This document shows positions 33,601-41,345 of a DNA stretch of 64,000 bases, piece by piece. A program made the position numbers and the translations under genes. Where the stretch lies: the NCBI RefSeq assembly GCF_024171925.1, contig NZ_JAMTCO010000003.1, forward strand, positions 310,001 to 374,000, given 5' to 3'. This stretch comes from Actinokineospora diospyrosa (lineage in GTDB: Bacteria > Actinomycetota > Actinomycetes > Mycobacteriales > Pseudonocardiaceae). Under the pieces are notes generated by a model, which searched no databases, was not told where the DNA came from, and worked only from the letters and a program-made list of their open reading frames with translations. The stretch's first letter is position 1, and each line of letters starts with the position of its first letter.

Positions 33601-34884
33601 ACCCAGATCATGCGTGGTTGGGGTGGTCGCCGAGTCGCACTGCCCACCTACGCCTTCCAACGCAAGCGCTACTGGGTTGACGCTGTCGCTGCTCCCGTCG
33701 CCGCACAACCCGCGCCGTTCACAGCACCTGAGTCGATGTTGGAACTTGTCCAGGCCGCGACTGCGAGAGTTCTTGGTCATGCCGACCCTGGTGCCGTCGA
33801 GGTCGACCGCGAGTTCCTGGAACTGGGCTTGGACTCCCTGACCGCGTTGGACCTCCGCGCACTACTCAAGGACGAGACCGGCACTGACCTCCCCGCGAGT
33901 ATCGTGTTCGACCACCCAACACCCGCTGACCTAGCCCGCCACCTCGAAGGCGCACCAGCTGATAGCGCTGCCGGGCTTCTGGAAGGTCTTTACCGCGAAG
34001 CGCTTAGGACCAGCCGTGTCTCCGACTTCCTCAAGTTCCTCGGTGACGCAGCCAAGTTCCGTCCGGCAGCCGACAGCCTTGTCGAAGTCAACACTCCGGT
34101 TCGCCGGATCACCTTGGCGACCGGCGACAACCCAGGACTCCTCCTGTGCTGTAGTGGTTTGACTGCAGGCGGTGGGCCTCACGAGTTCGCGCGCCTCGCT
34201 GCTGCGCTACGAGGCAAACGTGACGTGTCGGCCCTACCGGTGCTCGGTTACGGCCGCGACGAGCTACTCCCGGCCACCCAAGAGGTCGCACTGGACTGGC
34301 TGGCCGAGGGAGTTCCCCATGACAAGCCGGTCTTCCTCCTAGGGCACTCCGGCGGCGCTACCCTCGCGCACAGCCTTGCGACAAGGCTTGCTCAACAAGG
34401 CAGGCCACCTGCAGGACTGGTTCTTGTCGACATCTACCCACTTGACCATCCGATGATGAACGAGTGGTCCACTGAACTGTCCGAGGGCGTCTTCGAACGA
34501 CGTGAGCAGTACGTGCCAATGGACGATGCCAGGCTGACCGCGATGGCCTGGTACGGCCGCCTCTTCTGGCAAGTACCGGATCCCGACCTCTCCATCCCCA
34601 CCTTGCTGGTGCGGGCCACTGAACCGCTCGGCGAGGTTACCGGTGACTGGCGCAGCAGCTGGCCCACTGTGTCCACAGCGCCCGCTGTATCCACGCCATC
34701 AGCTGTATCCGCAGTGTCCACTGTGGCTGACGTATCCACAGTGGCCGCAGTGTCCATGGTGGACGTCACCGGCAACCACTTCACCATGATGTCCGAGCAC
34801 GCCGGGTCGACCGCCGACGCGGTCCACCACTGGATCGCCGCGCATGTCGGCGAGCAGCCCCATGAAAGGAAGCACCAGCGATGA
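18658..34884 (+). CDS. Type I modular polyketide synthase, four modules with an AT-less module and terminal thioesterase
   Basis: This 5408-residue protein is the terminal PKS of the line. Module 5: KS 18760-20020, AT 20320-21230 (GHSQG/YASH, methylmalonyl), KR 21985-22560 (VDS where LDD is usual), ACP 22780-23000 (GLASAG, atypical). Module 6: KS 23284-24545, repeat linker 24546-24930, AT 25110-25990 (GHSIG/HAFH, malonyl), KR 26718-27260 (LDD, B-type), ACP 27475-27700. Module 7: intact KS 27745-29000, pre-AT and post-AT linkers but no AT core (gap near 29248-29280), KR 30125-30680 (A-type, Trp), ACP 30855-31080 (GVDSL). Module 8: KS 31124-32360, AT 32655-33540 (GHSFG/RAFH, malonyl-like), ACP 33735-33950, no reductive domain. 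TE 34020-34860 has GHSGG, an aspartate in LVLVDIYP and the His in GNHFTMM, and should release the chain as a macrolactone. The TE carries a VST-rich repeat just before its His. Confidence 0.97.
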   Translation: MTSAESTEAKLREYLRRVTTDLTQTRQRLRQVEREPIAIVGMACRYPGGVDSPEALWRLVDDGVDAIGGFPTDRGWDLTPFEQSSVAFTREGGFLDGVADFDPSLFGISPNEALGMDPQQRLVLEASWEAIERAGVDPLSLRGSRTGVFTGVMYHEYAARPLDIPEGVEGFLGTGSAGSVVSGRVAYALGLEGPALSVDTACSSSLVAMHLAAQALRNGECSLALAGGVSVMVTPNTFVDFGMSGGLASDGRCKSFSESADGAGWAEGVGVLLLARLSDAERDGLPVLAVLRGSAVNSDGASSGLTVPNGPSQQRVIRAALANARLNPSDVDVVEAHGTGTSLGDPIEAQAVLATYGQDRAEPLWLGSLKSNIGHAQSAAGVAGVIKMVLALRHGVLPRTLHVAEPTSHVDWTAGSVSLLTEAQPWPHDPDRPRRAAVSSFGVSGTNAHVIIEEHPTQPDPCQEPTAPAVLPWVLSAKTAAALRGQAARLRAHVGGAALVDTAHSLVVSRASLDHRAVVLGASPEDFGRGLDGLAAGREVPGVVVRTGDLGQGGVVFVFPGQGAQWPGMVASLLDTEPVFADRIRDCADALAPHVDWSLPDVLRGRGDLDRVDVVQPVLWAVMVSLAALWRSAGVVPAAVVGHSQGEIAAAVVAGGLSLEDGARVVALRSRAIAELLGAGGMVSLALGESAALELIGRWSGVSVAAINGPTSTVVSGDAAALDDLVEHCATAGIRAKRVPVDYASHSAHVDRLRDRLLADLAPIRPRACDIPFHSAVTADRIDTAALDAEYWFTNLREPVRFEATARGLLEAGRSLFIEVSPHPVLTYGLGETVADAGLADAGLAAAVLTTLRRDEGDTRRWLAALAEAHVHGVTVDWRALSRPWGGTRVDLPTYAFDRRRFWLNTLATTTLSTTTLSTTDSWRYEVAWSPVVLPAAPLGQWVVVVRGEQPLAVAVASRLGATIVDIGALDQLATLRPTGVLSLLALAEEPTPGHSAVPQGFADTIALIHALHATKLQIPLWCATTDPAAHPVQALVVGLGRVAAHEYPWWGGIVDLPAEPDDRALDHLASAVAQRDEDQLQVRPDGVRAARLRRAQPPAVGRRWTPTGTVLITGGTGAIGTHVARMLATAGVDHLLLLSRRGPDAPGAAALAAELVALGTRVTIRACDPADRAALAAVLAEHPPTAVFHAAGVVDSSILDSLTLDRVDTALRAKVAAAINLHELTADLDAFVLFSSLAGVFGAAGEGNYGPGNAFLDAFAQYRRAQGLPATSIAWGSWDGAGMAEGPIGDAMARHGVPRMAPAQALRALRAAIDNNDTAIAIADIDWHTFGWFFTTTRPSHLLDDLTETTPAEPVRPLAHRLAEVSPADRNRTVLALVREQVSLVLGYDTPTAVEPRRAFGDLGLASAGAVELRNRLTLATGLQIPATVVFDHPTPAALARFLTTEITALTPAVAPAAPPAVAPTRTADAATAQAGASSAGLAVGEAAAPIAGAPTNASDAAVVQAVRLSSPAAEAGVHPEAAGVGLASAAEVVGQVGVDEDPIVIVGMSCRFPGGVRSPEDLWELVVNGVDAMTPFPDDRGWDLAALYHPDPDNPGTTYAREGGFIDATVFDAGLFGISPREAFAMDPQQRLLLEATWELFERAGIDPLSLKGSQTAVYAGTGGQDYMSFLTASGSEGYLATGGSPSVVSGRVAYAFGLEGPALTVDTACSSSLVALHLAVHALRRGECDLAVVGGVTVLSGPGIFTEFSRQRGMSTTSRCRSFAASADGAGWGEGVGVLLVERLSDARRNGHDVLAVVRGTAINSDGASNGLTAPNGPAQQRVIRAALESAALTPTDVDAVEAHGTGTALGDPIEAQALLSVYGQNRTEPLWLGSVKSNIGHTQAAAGVAGVIKAVLALHHGTLPASLHIDTPTPHVNWTTGAVSLLTDTRPWPTVTRPRRMAVSSFGISGTNAHTILEQAPPAHPDLPAQPGSPVQPGQFAQPGQAGQLGSSAQQSESGLLDGPGQVQQIDSLVQPGQPAPFGQFGSPAQSGNASQFGSPVQFSGLSQPGHSGRPVQGGQVSSPGQVGGAGVAGSGGVGPEGGQGVPLPFVVSGGSGGGLERQVAALRGVVGGEADVAWSLVTTRAALGHRAVLVGGQWVQDVVVHGELAFLFTGQGAQRVGMGAGLYAAYPVFAGAVDAVCARVGLDRPLWDAVGDEDVHQTVYTQAGLFALQVGLFRLLESWEVVPDVLVGHSIGELAAAHVAGVLSLDDACALVTARGRLMQALPTGGAMLAVEAAEGDLELGAGVDLAAVNGPSSLVVSGDAAAVGEHAVRWREEGRKVKRLTVSHAFHSHRMEPMLGEFAQVAERLTYHRPNIPIITTAPGSVDSPEYWVRQVREPVRFADAIDSLFDVTTAIELGPDGVLSALTQQISPDVVAVPALRPNRDEPSTLVAALARLHTRGVEVDWRAYLRPWAARRVALPTYPFERQRYWPDPAPEPWFYRVDWQELPAAGTALSGRWLVLGSAEIASTLERAGAQVISGPARGGNADTENAGDLDGVVVVVDSAAAVLDTLRFTAPVWAVTVGAVSIGAVSVDAVATDDAAIDPRKAAVWGIGRVVALEDPAGWAGLVDVASLDDSGIVAALRSGEHQVAVRSGRVFGRRLRRAERPVSMVSPPSDSSTYKNTGAPAGVDARKGDGRGTVLITGGTGALGAQVARWLRARGTTELVLVSRRGIAAPGAEDLAAELGAQVVALDLTDRTAVADLVARHRISTVIHAAGVLDDGLVAGLTAERLAVVIDAKAGSAELLDELIPDDALFVAFTSLAGVLGNPGQGAYAAANAQVDAIVERRKANGKPALSLAWGAWAGDGMAAGLTDRLARTGMHPMAAPRALKAFGDALTKQGSYVIADVDWDVLAPGFTSARPSPLLSELVKRSHSVPQSASKPRRARTDLDSVVVELAASVLGHVDTTSIEAGRPFRDLGFDSLTALELRNLLAAEIGMPLPAGLVFDHPTPAELAKHLTGLVGNASTVEVTDRPTERGVTEPIAIVGMSCRFPGGVDSPEALWALVRDGVDAMSEFPDDRGWDLEALKGSAARVGGFLDDIASFDAGLFGISPREALAMDPQQRLLLEASWEVFERAGINPLSVRDSDIGVFAGTNGQDYATLLLGSDAAVEGHLGTGNTASVLSGRISYAFGLRGPAITVDTACSSSLVALHLAARALRDGECSMALAGGITVMPQPSTFIEFSAQGGLAFDGRCKAFAEGADGTGWGEGVGVLLLTRLSDAVAKGYRVLAVVRGSAVNQDGASNGLTAPNGPAQQRVIRAALEDAKLRPEDVHVVEAHGTGTSLGDPIEAEALLSTYGRDRLDPLWLGSVKSNIGHTQAAAGVAGVIKMVMALRHKELPKTLHADRPTTHVNWSVGSIALLTENQPWPSEDLRRAAVSSFGLSGTNAHTIIEEYPTDEHSAPNDARELPWLLSARSELALRELAKRLTNVEANPVDVATTLAGSRAVLEHRAVVIGDYAAGLAALAAGQSSPHLLQGVVRTPIDSEAIGDDLLTLAHAHVDGVRIDWAARAREWGGKVIDLPTYAFDRTRYWPDTAKPVFAADPGEQSFWAAVEQEDAASIADTLRVDVDTLADLLPALSAWRKARKDESTVDSWLYRVTWRPAELPAVSVGPTGRWLIVSAGECPDDLRDAIPGATLARLSDGLPNGEWDGVVSLLPARDTVTLLNKVDAPIWALTRGAVSTGRADAPADPEQALLWGLGRVAALEHPARWGGLVDLPTKLDGRALTRLSAILGGALPGEDQLAIRPAGVFTRRLTRASDTSRPTWAHRGRVLITGGTGALGAATARWLADHGVTDLLLINRSGAAAQDLVDDLASHGAKATVVGCDVTDKVALGALLDEYPVTGVVHAAGVASTVPLEFTTPEEFDDALSAKVVGARHLDELLPDAELFVLFSSIAGVWGSGGQASYSAANAYLDALAERRRAEGKAGAAIAWGPWAGAGMAERAHDYLRKRGINPLRPELAVTALALTESTTVADIEWDRFEPSFTTARPSPLLADFASVAADAPVVTSIDGIRELVCREVAGVLGYPEPVDADVPFTDLGVDSLTAVQVRDRIATATGIRLPSTLVFDYPTPDAVADELVARIGGSNDVEVAATVPVTEDAIAIVAMSCRYPGGATSPEALWEIVSGGVDAMTPFPDDRGWDLSAAGEITAEGGFVLDATDFDAELFGISPREAAAMDPQQRLLLESTWELLERAGIAPDSLRGSATGVFVGASASGYGVGGALPAGSEGHAMTGTSNSVLSGRVAYSFGLEGPAVTVDTACSSSLVALHLAAQALRSGECTLAVAGGVAVMPTPTVFAEFARQGGLAASGRCRSFAEGADGTGWGEGVGLLLVERLSDAQRNGHQVLALVRGSAVNSDGASNGLTAPNGPSQQRVIRAALASARLTTSEVDAVEAHGTGTALGDPVEAQALLATYGQDRGEPLWLGSIKSNIGHTQAAAGVAGIIKMVEAMRRGMLPKTLHIDQPSSHVEWDAGAVALLAEPRAWPQVGRPRRAGVSSFGMSGTNAHVVIEGVSEAAEVLEAGAAPTVVPCVVAGRSDAALRAQAGRLLAVADEDLVGVARALAIERAGLPHRAVVLAGDAVSLRRGLTALVEGRSDTALVRGVTSKGGLAYLFSGQGAQRAGMGKGLYAAFPAYADAFDAVCAHIDLPLHDIIDTEDVHEATYTQTGLFAVEVALFRLLETWGFAPDAVAGHSFGELAAAHVAGILSLADACALVSARAQLTQSLPDGGAMLAVRMTEAEVLTAIDGHRVDIAAINARDSVVLSGDADVIAELEALARSNDRQVKLLRTARAFHSHRMEPMLEPFAEVAKSVTYGPARIPVVSTLTGQLDTGDMSTPDYWVRQIRSTVRFADAIRTLRARGATRFLEIGPDSQLIALADQTLTHPGNARPATAVAAQRAGKDEAAWLMSALATLHVNGQKVDWTQIMRGWGGRRVALPTYAFQRKRYWVDAVAAPVAAQPAPFTAPESMLELVQAATARVLGHADPGAVEVDREFLELGLDSLTALDLRALLKDETGTDLPASIVFDHPTPADLARHLEGAPADSAAGLLEGLYREALRTSRVSDFLKFLGDAAKFRPAADSLVEVNTPVRRITLATGDNPGLLLCCSGLTAGGGPHEFARLAAALRGKRDVSALPVLGYGRDELLPATQEVALDWLAEGVPHDKPVFLLGHSGGATLAHSLATRLAQQGRPPAGLVLVDIYPLDHPMMNEWSTELSEGVFERREQYVPMDDARLTAMAWYGRLFWQVPDPDLSIPTLLVRATEPLGEVTGDWRSSWPTVSTAPAVSTPSAVSAVSTVADVSTVAAVSMVDVTGNHFTMMSEHAGSTADAVHHWIAAHVGEQPHERKHQR
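24546..24930 (+). repeat. In-frame Gln/Pro/Gly/Ser-rich repeat linker between KS6 and AT6
   Basis: About 128 residues of low-complexity sequence replace the usual short start of the KS-AT linker. Units such as QPGQ, SPVQPGQ and QFGSPAQ recur, encoded by reiterated cagcccggccag-like and ggctcgcctgttcag-like DNA. No other module in the window has anything comparable. It is probably disordered and acts as a tether. At the DNA level it looks like slippage amplification, and codon choice changes from C-ending to G-ending across it. Confidence 0.85.
29000..29420 (+). other. Module 7 AT scar: acyltransferase core deleted between the KS-AT and post-AT linkers
   Basis: After the module 7 KS (NAHTIIEEY near 28966) the normal pre-AT linker runs to SPHLLQGVV. 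It is followed within about 12 residues by [18 protein letters not shown] and the post-AT linker ending [13 protein letters not shown]. The FxGQGxQ, GHSxG and HAFH/YASH motifs are all absent. From NAH to the post-AT tryptophan the distance is about 360 nt here and about 1,255 nt in module 8, so roughly 900 nt (a whole AT core) is missing with the frame preserved. KS, KR and ACP of the module keep their catalytic residues. Confidence 0.9.
34664..34765 (+). repeat. VST-repeat insertion in the thioesterase before its catalytic His
   Basis: Between the WRSSW segment and the GNHFTMM His motif of the TE the protein has about 30 residues of repeated VST/AVS units (for example [17 protein letters not shown]). 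The DNA is a run of tgtccac and tatccac units, two of them forming the palindrome TCCAC(A/T)GTGG. Macrolide TEs normally have only a few residues here. It is in frame, near the active-site entrance. Confidence 0.75.
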
Positions 34885-35774
34885 CCGAAGTCCTGGCCCG
34901 CGCGAGCGGCGTCACCCGGCGCTACGGCGACGTGGTCGCCGTGGACAACCTCAGCGTGGAGATCCCGGCCGGGCAGCTGCTCGGTCTGCTCGGCCCCAAC
35001 GGGGCGGGCAAGTCCACTCTGATCAACATGTTCGTCGGCCTGCGCAAGCCCACCTCCGGCACGGTGGAGCTGTTCGGGCACGACCCGCGCGACGTGCGGG
35101 CCCGCCGCCGGATGGGCATGACCCCGCAGGAGACCGGCATGCCGGAGACCCTGCTCGCCGGTGAGGTGATCGAGTTCGTCGCCGCGCACTACCCGAACCC
35201 GATCTCGCGCAAGGAGCTGCTGGCCCAGTTCCACCTCGAGGAGGTCGAGCGGCGCCAGACCGGCGGCCTCTCCGGCGGCGAGAAGCGCAGGCTGGCCATC
35301 GCGCTCGCCTTCGTCGGCCGCCCCGACCTGGTGTTCCTCGACGAGCCCACCACCGGCCTCGACGTCGAGGTGCGGCGGGCGCTGTGGGACGGGGTGAAGG
35401 CCTACAACGCCGCGGGCGGCACTGCGGTCATCACCAGCCACTACCTGGAGGAGATCGAGGAGCTGGCCCAGCGGGTCATCATCATCGACAACGGCCGCGC
35501 CGTCGCCGACGACAGCGTCGAGGCGCTGCGCCGGGTCAGCGGTCTGCGCAAGGTCACCATCCGGGCCATCGAGGTCCCGAGCCTGCCCGGCGTCGTCGGC
35601 GTCGAGCAGACCGGTGACCTCGTCAGCCTCATCACCGCCGACTCCGACCAGCTGGTGCGCGACCTCGTCGCCTCCGGTGCCCCGTTCGCCGACCTCGAGG
35701 TCAGCTCGGGCTCGCTGGAGGACGCGTTCCTCGCTTACACCGCCAAGGCCCCGACCGCGGCCCCCACGGCCTAG
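34881..35774 (+). CDS. ABC transporter ATP-binding protein (DrrA-like exporter subunit)
   Basis: The 297-residue protein has Walker [10 protein letters not shown], signature LSGGE, Walker B LVFLDEP and the H-loop region SHYLEE, as in ATPases of the ABC-2 drug/polysaccharide export type. It starts at an ATGA overlap with the terminal PKS stop and is followed nine bases on by the membrane subunit. The pair probably exports the finished glycosylated polyketide and gives self-resistance; that role is inferred from context. The cytosolic ATPase would act as a dimer on the permease below. GC-ending codons are frequent here, unlike the TE region just before. Confidence 0.95.
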   Translation: MTEVLARASGVTRRYGDVVAVDNLSVEIPAGQLLGLLGPNGAGKSTLINMFVGLRKPTSGTVELFGHDPRDVRARRRMGMTPQETGMPETLLAGEVIEFVAAHYPNPISRKELLAQFHLEEVERRQTGGLSGGEKRRLAIALAFVGRPDLVFLDEPTTGLDVEVRRALWDGVKAYNAAGGTAVITSHYLEEIEELAQRVIIIDNGRAVADDSVEALRRVSGLRKVTIRAIEVPSLPGVVGVEQTGDLVSLITADSDQLVRDLVASGAPFADLEVSSGSLEDAFLAYTAKAPTAAPTA

Positions 35775-35783
35775 GAGACCGAC

Positions 35784-36521
35784 GTGAACACGATCGCCGC
35801 CTACACCAAGTTCGAGATCCTGGGTGCCATCCGCATCCCGATGGTCTTCGTCGCCCTGCTGTTCCTGCCCACCGTCGGCATGCTGCTGTTCGTGGTGCCC
35901 GCCCTCGGCGACGACCCCGTCGCCGCGACGCTGAGCACCGGCTCCATGTGCCTGTTCACCGTGCTCATCATCTGTTCCGCCCAGTACGGGCTCGGTATCG
36001 CCGACGCGCGCATGAAGCCGTGGGGTGGCTACGTGCGGACGCTGCCCGGCGGCCCGGTGCCGAAGATGGTCAGCATGATCGCGATGAGCTCCGTGTTCGT
36101 GGTCGCGGGCAGCATTCCGCTCATCGCGATCGCCGTTATCGGTACCGAGGCCACCGCGTCCTTCTTAGACGTCCTGCTCGGTCTTGGCGCGCTGGTGCTG
36201 GCGGTCATCCCGTTCTCACTGCTGATGCTCGCCATCGGCTACGCGGTCAACCCGTACCTGGTCAGCGTCATCACCAGCATCGCGCCGATCATCTTGGCCT
36301 ACCTGGGTGGTCTGTTCACCGACCCGAACAGCACCGGCGGCTTCACCTCCAACGTCTCGCCGTTCATCCCCACCCGGGGATCGGCCGAGTTGGTGTGGGC
36401 GGCCATCGGCGACTACACCCCGAACGCCCTGTCGATGGTGATGCTGGGTGTGTGGACCGTTGTCTTGGCCTTCCTCGCCTATAGGGCCTACCGGTCCGAC
36501 GAGGGCAAACGCTTCCGCTGA
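35784..36521 (+). CDS. ABC-2 type transporter permease
   Basis: The 245-residue protein has about six hydrophobic segments (around residues 20-40, 52-72, 98-120, 128-150, 155-178 and 222-240) and no other domain, which fits an ABC-2 membrane subunit. It follows the ATPase gene directly. The GTG start at 35784 is preceded by a GGAGA ribosome site. A TTA codon lies at 36165-36167. Expected function is efflux of the macrolide across the cytoplasmic membrane together with the ATPase. Substrate identity is inferred only from the location. Confidence 0.92.
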   Translation: MNTIAAYTKFEILGAIRIPMVFVALLFLPTVGMLLFVVPALGDDPVAATLSTGSMCLFTVLIICSAQYGLGIADARMKPWGGYVRTLPGGPVPKMVSMIAMSSVFVVAGSIPLIAIAVIGTEATASFLDVLLGLGALVLAVIPFSLLMLAIGYAVNPYLVSVITSIAPIILAYLGGLFTDPNSTGGFTSNVSPFIPTRGSAELVWAAIGDYTPNALSMVMLGVWTVVLAFLAYRAYRSDEGKRFR

Positions 36522-36546
36522 CCCCACTCTTGAAAGGAGGAGCACC

Positions 36547-37152
36547 GTGCAGTTCCGCAAGCTCAAGGTCGACGGCGCCCTGGAGTTCACCCCCAAGGTG
36601 TTCCCCGACGACCGTGGGTTGTTCCTGTCGCCCTTCCAGGAGCCCACCTTCGTGCAGGCCACCGGGCACAAGCTGTTCCCTATCGCGCAAACCAACCACA
36701 GCCGCTCCCAGCGGGGCGTAGTGCGCGGAGTGCACTTCACGCTCACCCGCCCCGGTTCGGCGAAGTACGTCTACTGCGCCCGTGGTAAGGCCATCGACAT
36801 CATCGTCGACATTCGCGTCGGTTCCCCCACCTACGGTCAGTGGGACTCCGTGCTGCTCGACCAGGACGACTTCCGGGCCATGTACTTCCCGGTTGGCTGC
36901 GGGCACGCGTTCATCGCGCTCGAAGACGACACCGTGATGTCGTACATGGTGTCTAGCAGTTACGTCCCCGAGCACGAGTTGGCGCTAGCGGTGCTCGACC
37001 CTGCGTTGGGCCTGCCGATCCCTGATGACATCACTGATCCGATCATCTCCGATCGTGATCAGGTGGCGCCGACGATGACAGAGGCACGCGAGGCAGGCAT
37101 CCTTCCTGAGTACGCGTTGTGCCAGGAGATCGAGCGGGAGCTCTACCGGTGA
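36547..37152 (+). CDS. dTDP-4-keto-6-deoxyhexose 3,5-epimerase (RmlC/EvaD-like)
   Basis: This RmlC-type cupin of 201 residues has the conserved N-terminal FPDDRGLF segment, the QTNHSRSQRGVVRGVHF region with the catalytic His, and YFPVGCGHAF. Family members epimerise C3 and/or C5 of dTDP-4-keto-6-deoxysugars; EvaD-type enzymes act at C5. The GTG start at 36547 is chosen because it follows an AAAGGAGG ribosome site six bases upstream and matches the family N-terminus. It overlaps the next gene (GTGA). Its presence argues for an L-configured sugar, but exact stereochemistry cannot be read from sequence. Confidence 0.92.
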   Translation: MQFRKLKVDGALEFTPKVFPDDRGLFLSPFQEPTFVQATGHKLFPIAQTNHSRSQRGVVRGVHFTLTRPGSAKYVYCARGKAIDIIVDIRVGSPTYGQWDSVLLDQDDFRAMYFPVGCGHAFIALEDDTVMSYMVSSSYVPEHELALAVLDPALGLPIPDDITDPIISDRDQVAPTMTEAREAGILPEYALCQEIERELYR

Positions 37153-38084
37153 GGGTTGTCGTCCTCGGTGCGTCCGGGTTCATTGGCACTGGCATCGTCC
37201 GCGCGTTGGCCGCGCGGCAGATCCAACTGCGGTTGGTCGCCCGCCGACCAACCCCGGTGCCCGGCGACTCGGTAGCCGAGGTGGAGGTGCGGGCAGCGGA
37301 CTTACGTGATGGTGTCGCCGACCATGTTGCCGACGCCGACGCGGTCGTCCACCTTGTTGCCTACACCGACGGCGGCTGGCGTGTGGCGGACGGGGACACC
37401 ACTGCCGAGCGCGTCAATGTCGGCCTCCTCAATGATGTGGTCGAGGCCTTGCGATCGCGTCCGACGCCGCCAGTGGTGCTGTTCTCCGGTACCGAGACCC
37501 AGGTCGGTCTAGCTGACAGGGTGCGCATTGACGGGACAGAGGAAGACAAGCCTCTTAGCGCCTACACCCGGCAGAAGCTCGCAGCGGAGAACCTGCTGAA
37601 GGACGCCACCTCCGATGGCGTCATTCGGGGAGTGTCCTTGAGGCTGCCGACCATCTACGGCGAACAAGGCGACCGTGGCGTTGTCGCGTTCATGGCGCGT
37701 AAGGCGTTCGCGAACGAGCCTCTGACCATGTGGCATGACGGAACCGTCCGCCGTGACCTGGTGTTCGCAGATGACGTCACCGCCGCGTTTATCGCTGCTC
37801 TCGACCACGCTGATGCGCTGGCTGGACGGCACTACGTGCTCGGTAGCGGTGTCGGTGTGCCGCTGCGGAAGGTGTTCGAGTTGGTCGCCGCTGAGGTGGC
37901 CGCCGTGACCGGTCAGCCCCCGGTTCCGGTCGTGTCGGTACCCCCGCCCGGGCATATGGAGCCGACCGACCTCAAGAGCGTGGAGGTGGACGCGTCCGCC
38001 TTCCACTCGGTCACGGGCTGGACGACCCAGGTGAGCCTCGAAGAGGGGATTCGCCGCACTGTCGCTGCTGTTGCCGGAGGCTGA
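37149..38084 (+). CDS. dTDP-4-keto-6-deoxyhexose 4-ketoreductase (SDR extended family)
   Basis: The protein starts MRVVVLGASGFIG, a GxxGxxG Rossmann motif, and has the YTRQK catalytic Tyr/Lys pair, typical of extended SDR sugar enzymes. At 311 residues it matches 4-ketoreductases such as EvaE, TylCIV or EryBIV, which reduce the C4 keto group last in deoxysugar pathways. The GTG start overlaps the epimerase stop, implying coupled translation. A TTA codon is at 37302-37304. NAD(P)H dependence and the stereochemical outcome are inferred from the family. Confidence 0.9.
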   Translation: MRVVVLGASGFIGTGIVRALAARQIQLRLVARRPTPVPGDSVAEVEVRAADLRDGVADHVADADAVVHLVAYTDGGWRVADGDTTAERVNVGLLNDVVEALRSRPTPPVVLFSGTETQVGLADRVRIDGTEEDKPLSAYTRQKLAAENLLKDATSDGVIRGVSLRLPTIYGEQGDRGVVAFMARKAFANEPLTMWHDGTVRRDLVFADDVTAAFIAALDHADALAGRHYVLGSGVGVPLRKVFELVAAEVAAVTGQPPVPVVSVPPPGHMEPTDLKSVEVDASAFHSVTGWTTQVSLEEGIRRTVAAVAGG

Positions 38085-38085
38085 G

Positions 38086-39276
38086 ATGCGCGTTCTGCAC
38101 TTGAACAACTCCGGCTACGGCCACGTCATCCCGTCGCTCGGGGTGGTGGAGGAACTGGTCCGCCGTGGTCACGACGTCACCTATGTGACTGCGGCAGGCC
38201 CAGTCGCGAAGGTAGAGGCAACCGGTGCGACAGTCCTGCCCTACGAATCGCGCCTACCGGGCATCGACCTGTCTGCGTACAACACCGCCGATGAGACTGC
38301 CGCGCTCACTGGGATCTACCTGACCGAGAGCGAGGCAATCCTCAAGGCGGTCGATGAGCACTACGAGGGTGCGCCGGACGTCATCTGCTATGACCTCACC
38401 GTCTACCACGCCGCCCGCATCTTGGGCCGCCAGTGGGACGTTCCGATCGCGCAGTGCCTGCCCGTGTTCGCTTCCAATCAACACTTCTCCCTGCTGGAGA
38501 AGATGGTTGAGAAGATGGGCCGGGCCGAGCTCACCCACCCTGAGCTGCAGTCGTTCTTCCGGCGGCTGACGGGCCTCTTAGCCGACCGCGGACAGGCCGA
38601 CACGGACCTACAGGACTTCATCGGGCGCACCGAGGACCTCAACCTCGTCTACTTCCCCCGGTCCTTTCAGTTCGCGGGGGATACCTTCGACGAGCGGTTC
38701 GTCTTCGTCGGTCCTGGCCTCGCTGCCGACCCCACCCAGTGGGCACCTCCGGACAACGACAAGCCCCTGTTGTTCGTCTCCCTCGGAACCTGTGTGAACC
38801 GGCGCGCGGGCTTCTTCAAGGCCTGTGTCGACGCGTTCCGCGACCAACCGTGGCACGTCGTGATGGCGCTGCACGAGGGCGTCGACCGCGCCGAGTTGGG
38901 CACTATCCCGTCCAATGTGGAGGTCCACGGCTGGCTGCCGAACCTCGACGTGCTCGCCCACACCTCCGTGTTCCTGTCCCACGCGGGCCTGGGCAGCGTG
39001 ATGGGCGCACTCTCGCGTGACGTCCCCTTGGTGGTCGTACCTTCCTCCCCGGAAGACTGGGTCAACGCGAGGCGGGTCGCGGAACTGGGTCTCGGCAGGG
39101 TTATCCGCGACGAGTTGCCCCCACCGTCCCGAATCCGCGCGGCCGTGCTGGACGTCAACAGGGACAAGATGACCCGCGAGCGCGTCGGTCGGATGCGGGC
39201 CGATATCGATGCCTCGGGAGGCGGCCCTGCCGGTGCGGACGCGGTGGAGACCTACGCGGCGAAGAGGGGCCGCTAG
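38086..39276 (+). CDS. Macrolide-type glycosyltransferase (GT1, OleD/MGT-like)
   Basis: This is a 396-residue GT-B fold enzyme. The C-terminal donor site reads HGWLPNLDVLAHTSVFLSHA, then GLGSVMGALS and VPSSPEDWVNARR, resembling the MGT/OleD/OleI group, where the usual WVPQ and HAGxGS motifs occur. That group includes both self-resistance enzymes that glucosylate macrolides and tailoring transferases. The start ATG at 38086 follows GGAGG by five bases and the upstream stop by one base. A TTA codon is at 38578-38580. It may either attach the aminosugar or inactivate the product intracellularly; the sequence does not decide. Confidence 0.9.
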   Translation: MRVLHLNNSGYGHVIPSLGVVEELVRRGHDVTYVTAAGPVAKVEATGATVLPYESRLPGIDLSAYNTADETAALTGIYLTESEAILKAVDEHYEGAPDVICYDLTVYHAARILGRQWDVPIAQCLPVFASNQHFSLLEKMVEKMGRAELTHPELQSFFRRLTGLLADRGQADTDLQDFIGRTEDLNLVYFPRSFQFAGDTFDERFVFVGPGLAADPTQWAPPDNDKPLLFVSLGTCVNRRAGFFKACVDAFRDQPWHVVMALHEGVDRAELGTIPSNVEVHGWLPNLDVLAHTSVFLSHAGLGSVMGALSRDVPLVVVPSSPEDWVNARRVAELGLGRVIRDELPPPSRIRAAVLDVNRDKMTRERVGRMRADIDASGGGPAGADAVETYAAKRGR

Positions 39277-39309
39277 GGGTTGTTCGCCTTACCGGACACT
39301 CCATACCGT
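39265..39309 (+). promoter_or_regulatory. Candidate promoter with AGGGG direct repeat, upstream of the second glycosyltransferase
   Basis: Two AGGGG units (39265-39269 and 39275-39279, period 10) run into TTGTTC (39280-39285), and TACCGT (39304-39309) follows after 18 bases. The second unit overlaps the stop codon of the previous gene. The same arrangement appears at 41265 and, inverted, at 54582. Confidence 0.45.
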
Positions 39310-39339
39310 CCTGGGCAAATCGGACGATAGGGGCAAGCC

Positions 39340-40569
39340 GTGCGAATCTTGTTCGTGGCGCACTCCGAGAAGACCCACTACTTCAGCATGGTGCCGCTCG
39401 CCTCCGCGCTGCGCACCGCGGGCCACGAGGTTCGAGTCGCCACGCAGCCGGAGATGGCCGCGGCGGTCGTCGAGTCCGGCCTGGTGGCCGTCCCGCTCGG
39501 CGGCGACCACAAGTGGAAGCAGGTCATGCAGGAGAAGGGCGACGACTCCTGGGCGGCCAGGGTCGTCGACGCCGTCACCAACGACGTCGACCACGACGCC
39601 CTGTTCACCTTCTTCGACGAGACGACGCGCGACTACTTCCGCACTGTCAACAACGAGGAGTTCGTCGCCGACCTGGTCGGCTACGCCCGGTTCTGGCGGC
39701 CCGACCTGGTCATCTGGGAGCAGTTCACCTGGGCGGGCGCCATTGCGGCGGAGGCCGTCGGCGCTGCCCACGCCCGCATGCTCTGGGGCGCCGATGTCGT
39801 CACCCGTAGCCGCTTGCGCTTCCTGGACGGTGTCGACCACCGCGGCGACCCCCTCGCGGATTGGCTCACCGAGCTCCTTAAGCGTCACGGTGGTGAGTTC
39901 AGCGAGCGAGTCGTCACCGGCCACTGGACGATTGATCCCGGCCCGCCCAGCCACCGCATAGACAACGGGCTTGACGTCCTACCGGTCCGCTACATCCCCT
40001 ACAACGGTCCTGCGTCACTGCCCTCTTGGCTTGCCGAGCCGCCGACCAAGCCGAGGGTCGCAGTCACGGCAGGGGTATCGGTGCGCGGCTACTTCGGCTT
40101 CGACATGTTCTCGTTAGGCGCGCTCCACGCCTTTGCGGACCTAGACGTCGAGATCATCGCGACTCTGCTGCCAATGCCCGGTGAGACTGTTGACGCTGCC
40201 CCCGCGAACGCGAGGGTGTTCGACTTTGTGCCAATGGCCGGACTCCTACCTACCTGCTCCGCGGTCGTGCACATCGGTGGCGCCGGTATCCAGTCCACTG
40301 CCGCCGTGTATGGAGTGCCGCAACTTATCCTGCCTGGCTTCTGGGACACAGTTGTGCGAGCAGGCAAGGTCGTCGAATCCGGCGCTGGCCTGTCTATCCT
40401 CCCGCACGAGGTGACCCTAGAGCACGTTCGTGACTCCCTAGTCCGGCTGCTCGAAGAACCAGCGTTCCGCGAAGGTGCCCAACGACTACGAGATGACGTG
40501 CTCTCCGCGCCATCGCCCAACGACGTGGTTGCTGAACTAGAGCGGCGGGTGGCGGATGTACGGGCGTGA
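39340..40569 (+). CDS. Glycosyltransferase (GT1, DesVII/EryCIII-like aminosugar transferase)
   Basis: This 409-residue GT-B enzyme begins MRILFVAHSEKTHYFSMVPL and has the donor-site segment VVHIGGAGIQSTAAVYGVPQ, the counterpart of VHHGGAGT in DesVII, EryCIII and TylM2. Those enzymes transfer dimethylamino-deoxysugars to macrolactones and usually need a heme-less P450-like helper (DesVIII/EryCII type). No such helper is visible in the window. The gene overlaps the dimethyltransferase gene by 14 bases. The GTG start at 39340 has AGGGG upstream. The first 500 bases are rich in C-ending codons and the rest is not. A TTA codon is at 40114-40116. Confidence 0.92.
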   Translation: MRILFVAHSEKTHYFSMVPLASALRTAGHEVRVATQPEMAAAVVESGLVAVPLGGDHKWKQVMQEKGDDSWAARVVDAVTNDVDHDALFTFFDETTRDYFRTVNNEEFVADLVGYARFWRPDLVIWEQFTWAGAIAAEAVGAAHARMLWGADVVTRSRLRFLDGVDHRGDPLADWLTELLKRHGGEFSERVVTGHWTIDPGPPSHRIDNGLDVLPVRYIPYNGPASLPSWLAEPPTKPRVAVTAGVSVRGYFGFDMFSLGALHAFADLDVEIIATLLPMPGETVDAAPANARVFDFVPMAGLLPTCSAVVHIGGAGIQSTAAVYGVPQLILPGFWDTVVRAGKVVESGAGLSILPHEVTLEHVRDSLVRLLEEPAFREGAQRLRDDVLSAPSPNDVVAELERRVADVRA

Positions 40570-41266
40570 GTTCGCCGAGATCTACGACCTGATCCACCGA
40601 GGTCGTGGCAAGGACTACCACGCTGAGGCCGCCTTCGTCGCAGATCTGATCCGGGCTCGGGCACCACAGGCACGCTCCCTTGTGGACATCGCTTGCGCTA
40701 CCGGGGCGCATCTAGTCGCCTTCGCCGAGCTGTTCGACGAGGTCGCTGGCGTGGAGATCTCCGAGCCGATGGTCCAGGTAGCGCGTAAGAAGTTCGATGG
40801 CGAGGTCGTGCACCTAGGCGATATGCGGTCGTTCGACCTCGGTCGGGGATTCGACGCTGTCACCTGCATGTTCGGCTCTATCGGGCACACGATGGCCGAG
40901 GCCGAGTTGGATGCGGCACTAGCGTGTTTCGCCCGGCATCTCAACCCCGGCGGCGTACTCGTCGTCGACCCCTGGTGGTTCGCGGAGACCTTCACCGATG
41001 GGTACATCGCCGGTGACGTGGTAGAGGTGGAAGGCCTTACCGTGGCACGGGTGTCGCACGCGACCCGCGTTGGCGATAAGTCGCGCATGGAAGTGCATTA
41101 CACAGTCGCGCGGCCTGAGGGTATTACCCACTTCGCTGAGACCTACCTGGCATCGCTCTACACAAGACAGCAGTACGAGGACGCCTTCACGAGGGCGGGT
41201 CTTACCGCCGACTACCTACCGGGCGTGCAGAACGGTCGCGGTGCCTTCGTCGCGGCGAAACACTAG
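40556..41266 (+). CDS. dTDP-3-amino-trideoxyhexose N,N-dimethyltransferase (DesVI/TylM1-like)
   Basis: The 236-residue SAM-dependent methyltransferase has motif I LVDIACATGAH (residues 42-52), GDMRSFDLGRGFDAVTCMF, and the LNPGGVLVVDPWWF segment typical of DesVI, TylM1 and EryCVI. These enzymes methylate the C3 amino group of dTDP-aminosugars twice. Within motif I a Gly is replaced by Ala (IACATG for VACGTG). The start overlaps the glycosyltransferase gene by 14 bases, which supports a sugar N-methylation role feeding that transferase. Confidence 0.93.
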   Translation: MYGREFAEIYDLIHRGRGKDYHAEAAFVADLIRARAPQARSLVDIACATGAHLVAFAELFDEVAGVEISEPMVQVARKKFDGEVVHLGDMRSFDLGRGFDAVTCMFGSIGHTMAEAELDAALACFARHLNPGGVLVVDPWWFAETFTDGYIAGDVVEVEGLTVARVSHATRVGDKSRMEVHYTVARPEGITHFAETYLASLYTRQQYEDAFTRAGLTADYLPGVQNGRGAFVAAKH

Positions 41267-41309
41267 GGGTACCAAGGGGTTGCTGCTGCGCTAGCGGCGT
41301 TCCTAGGCT
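41265..41309 (+). promoter_or_regulatory. Candidate promoter with AGGGG direct repeat, upstream of the 2,3-dehydratase
   Basis: AGGGG occurs at 41265-41269 and 41275-41279, then TTGCTG (41280-41285), an 18-base spacer and TAGGCT (41304-41309). The layout is the same as at 39265-39309, including the overlap of the first unit with a TAG stop codon. It would drive the 2,3-dehydratase and aminotransferase pair. Confidence 0.45.
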
Positions 41310-41345
41310 CGCTTACATTCACACCGCAGGGGTTGGGACACGACC

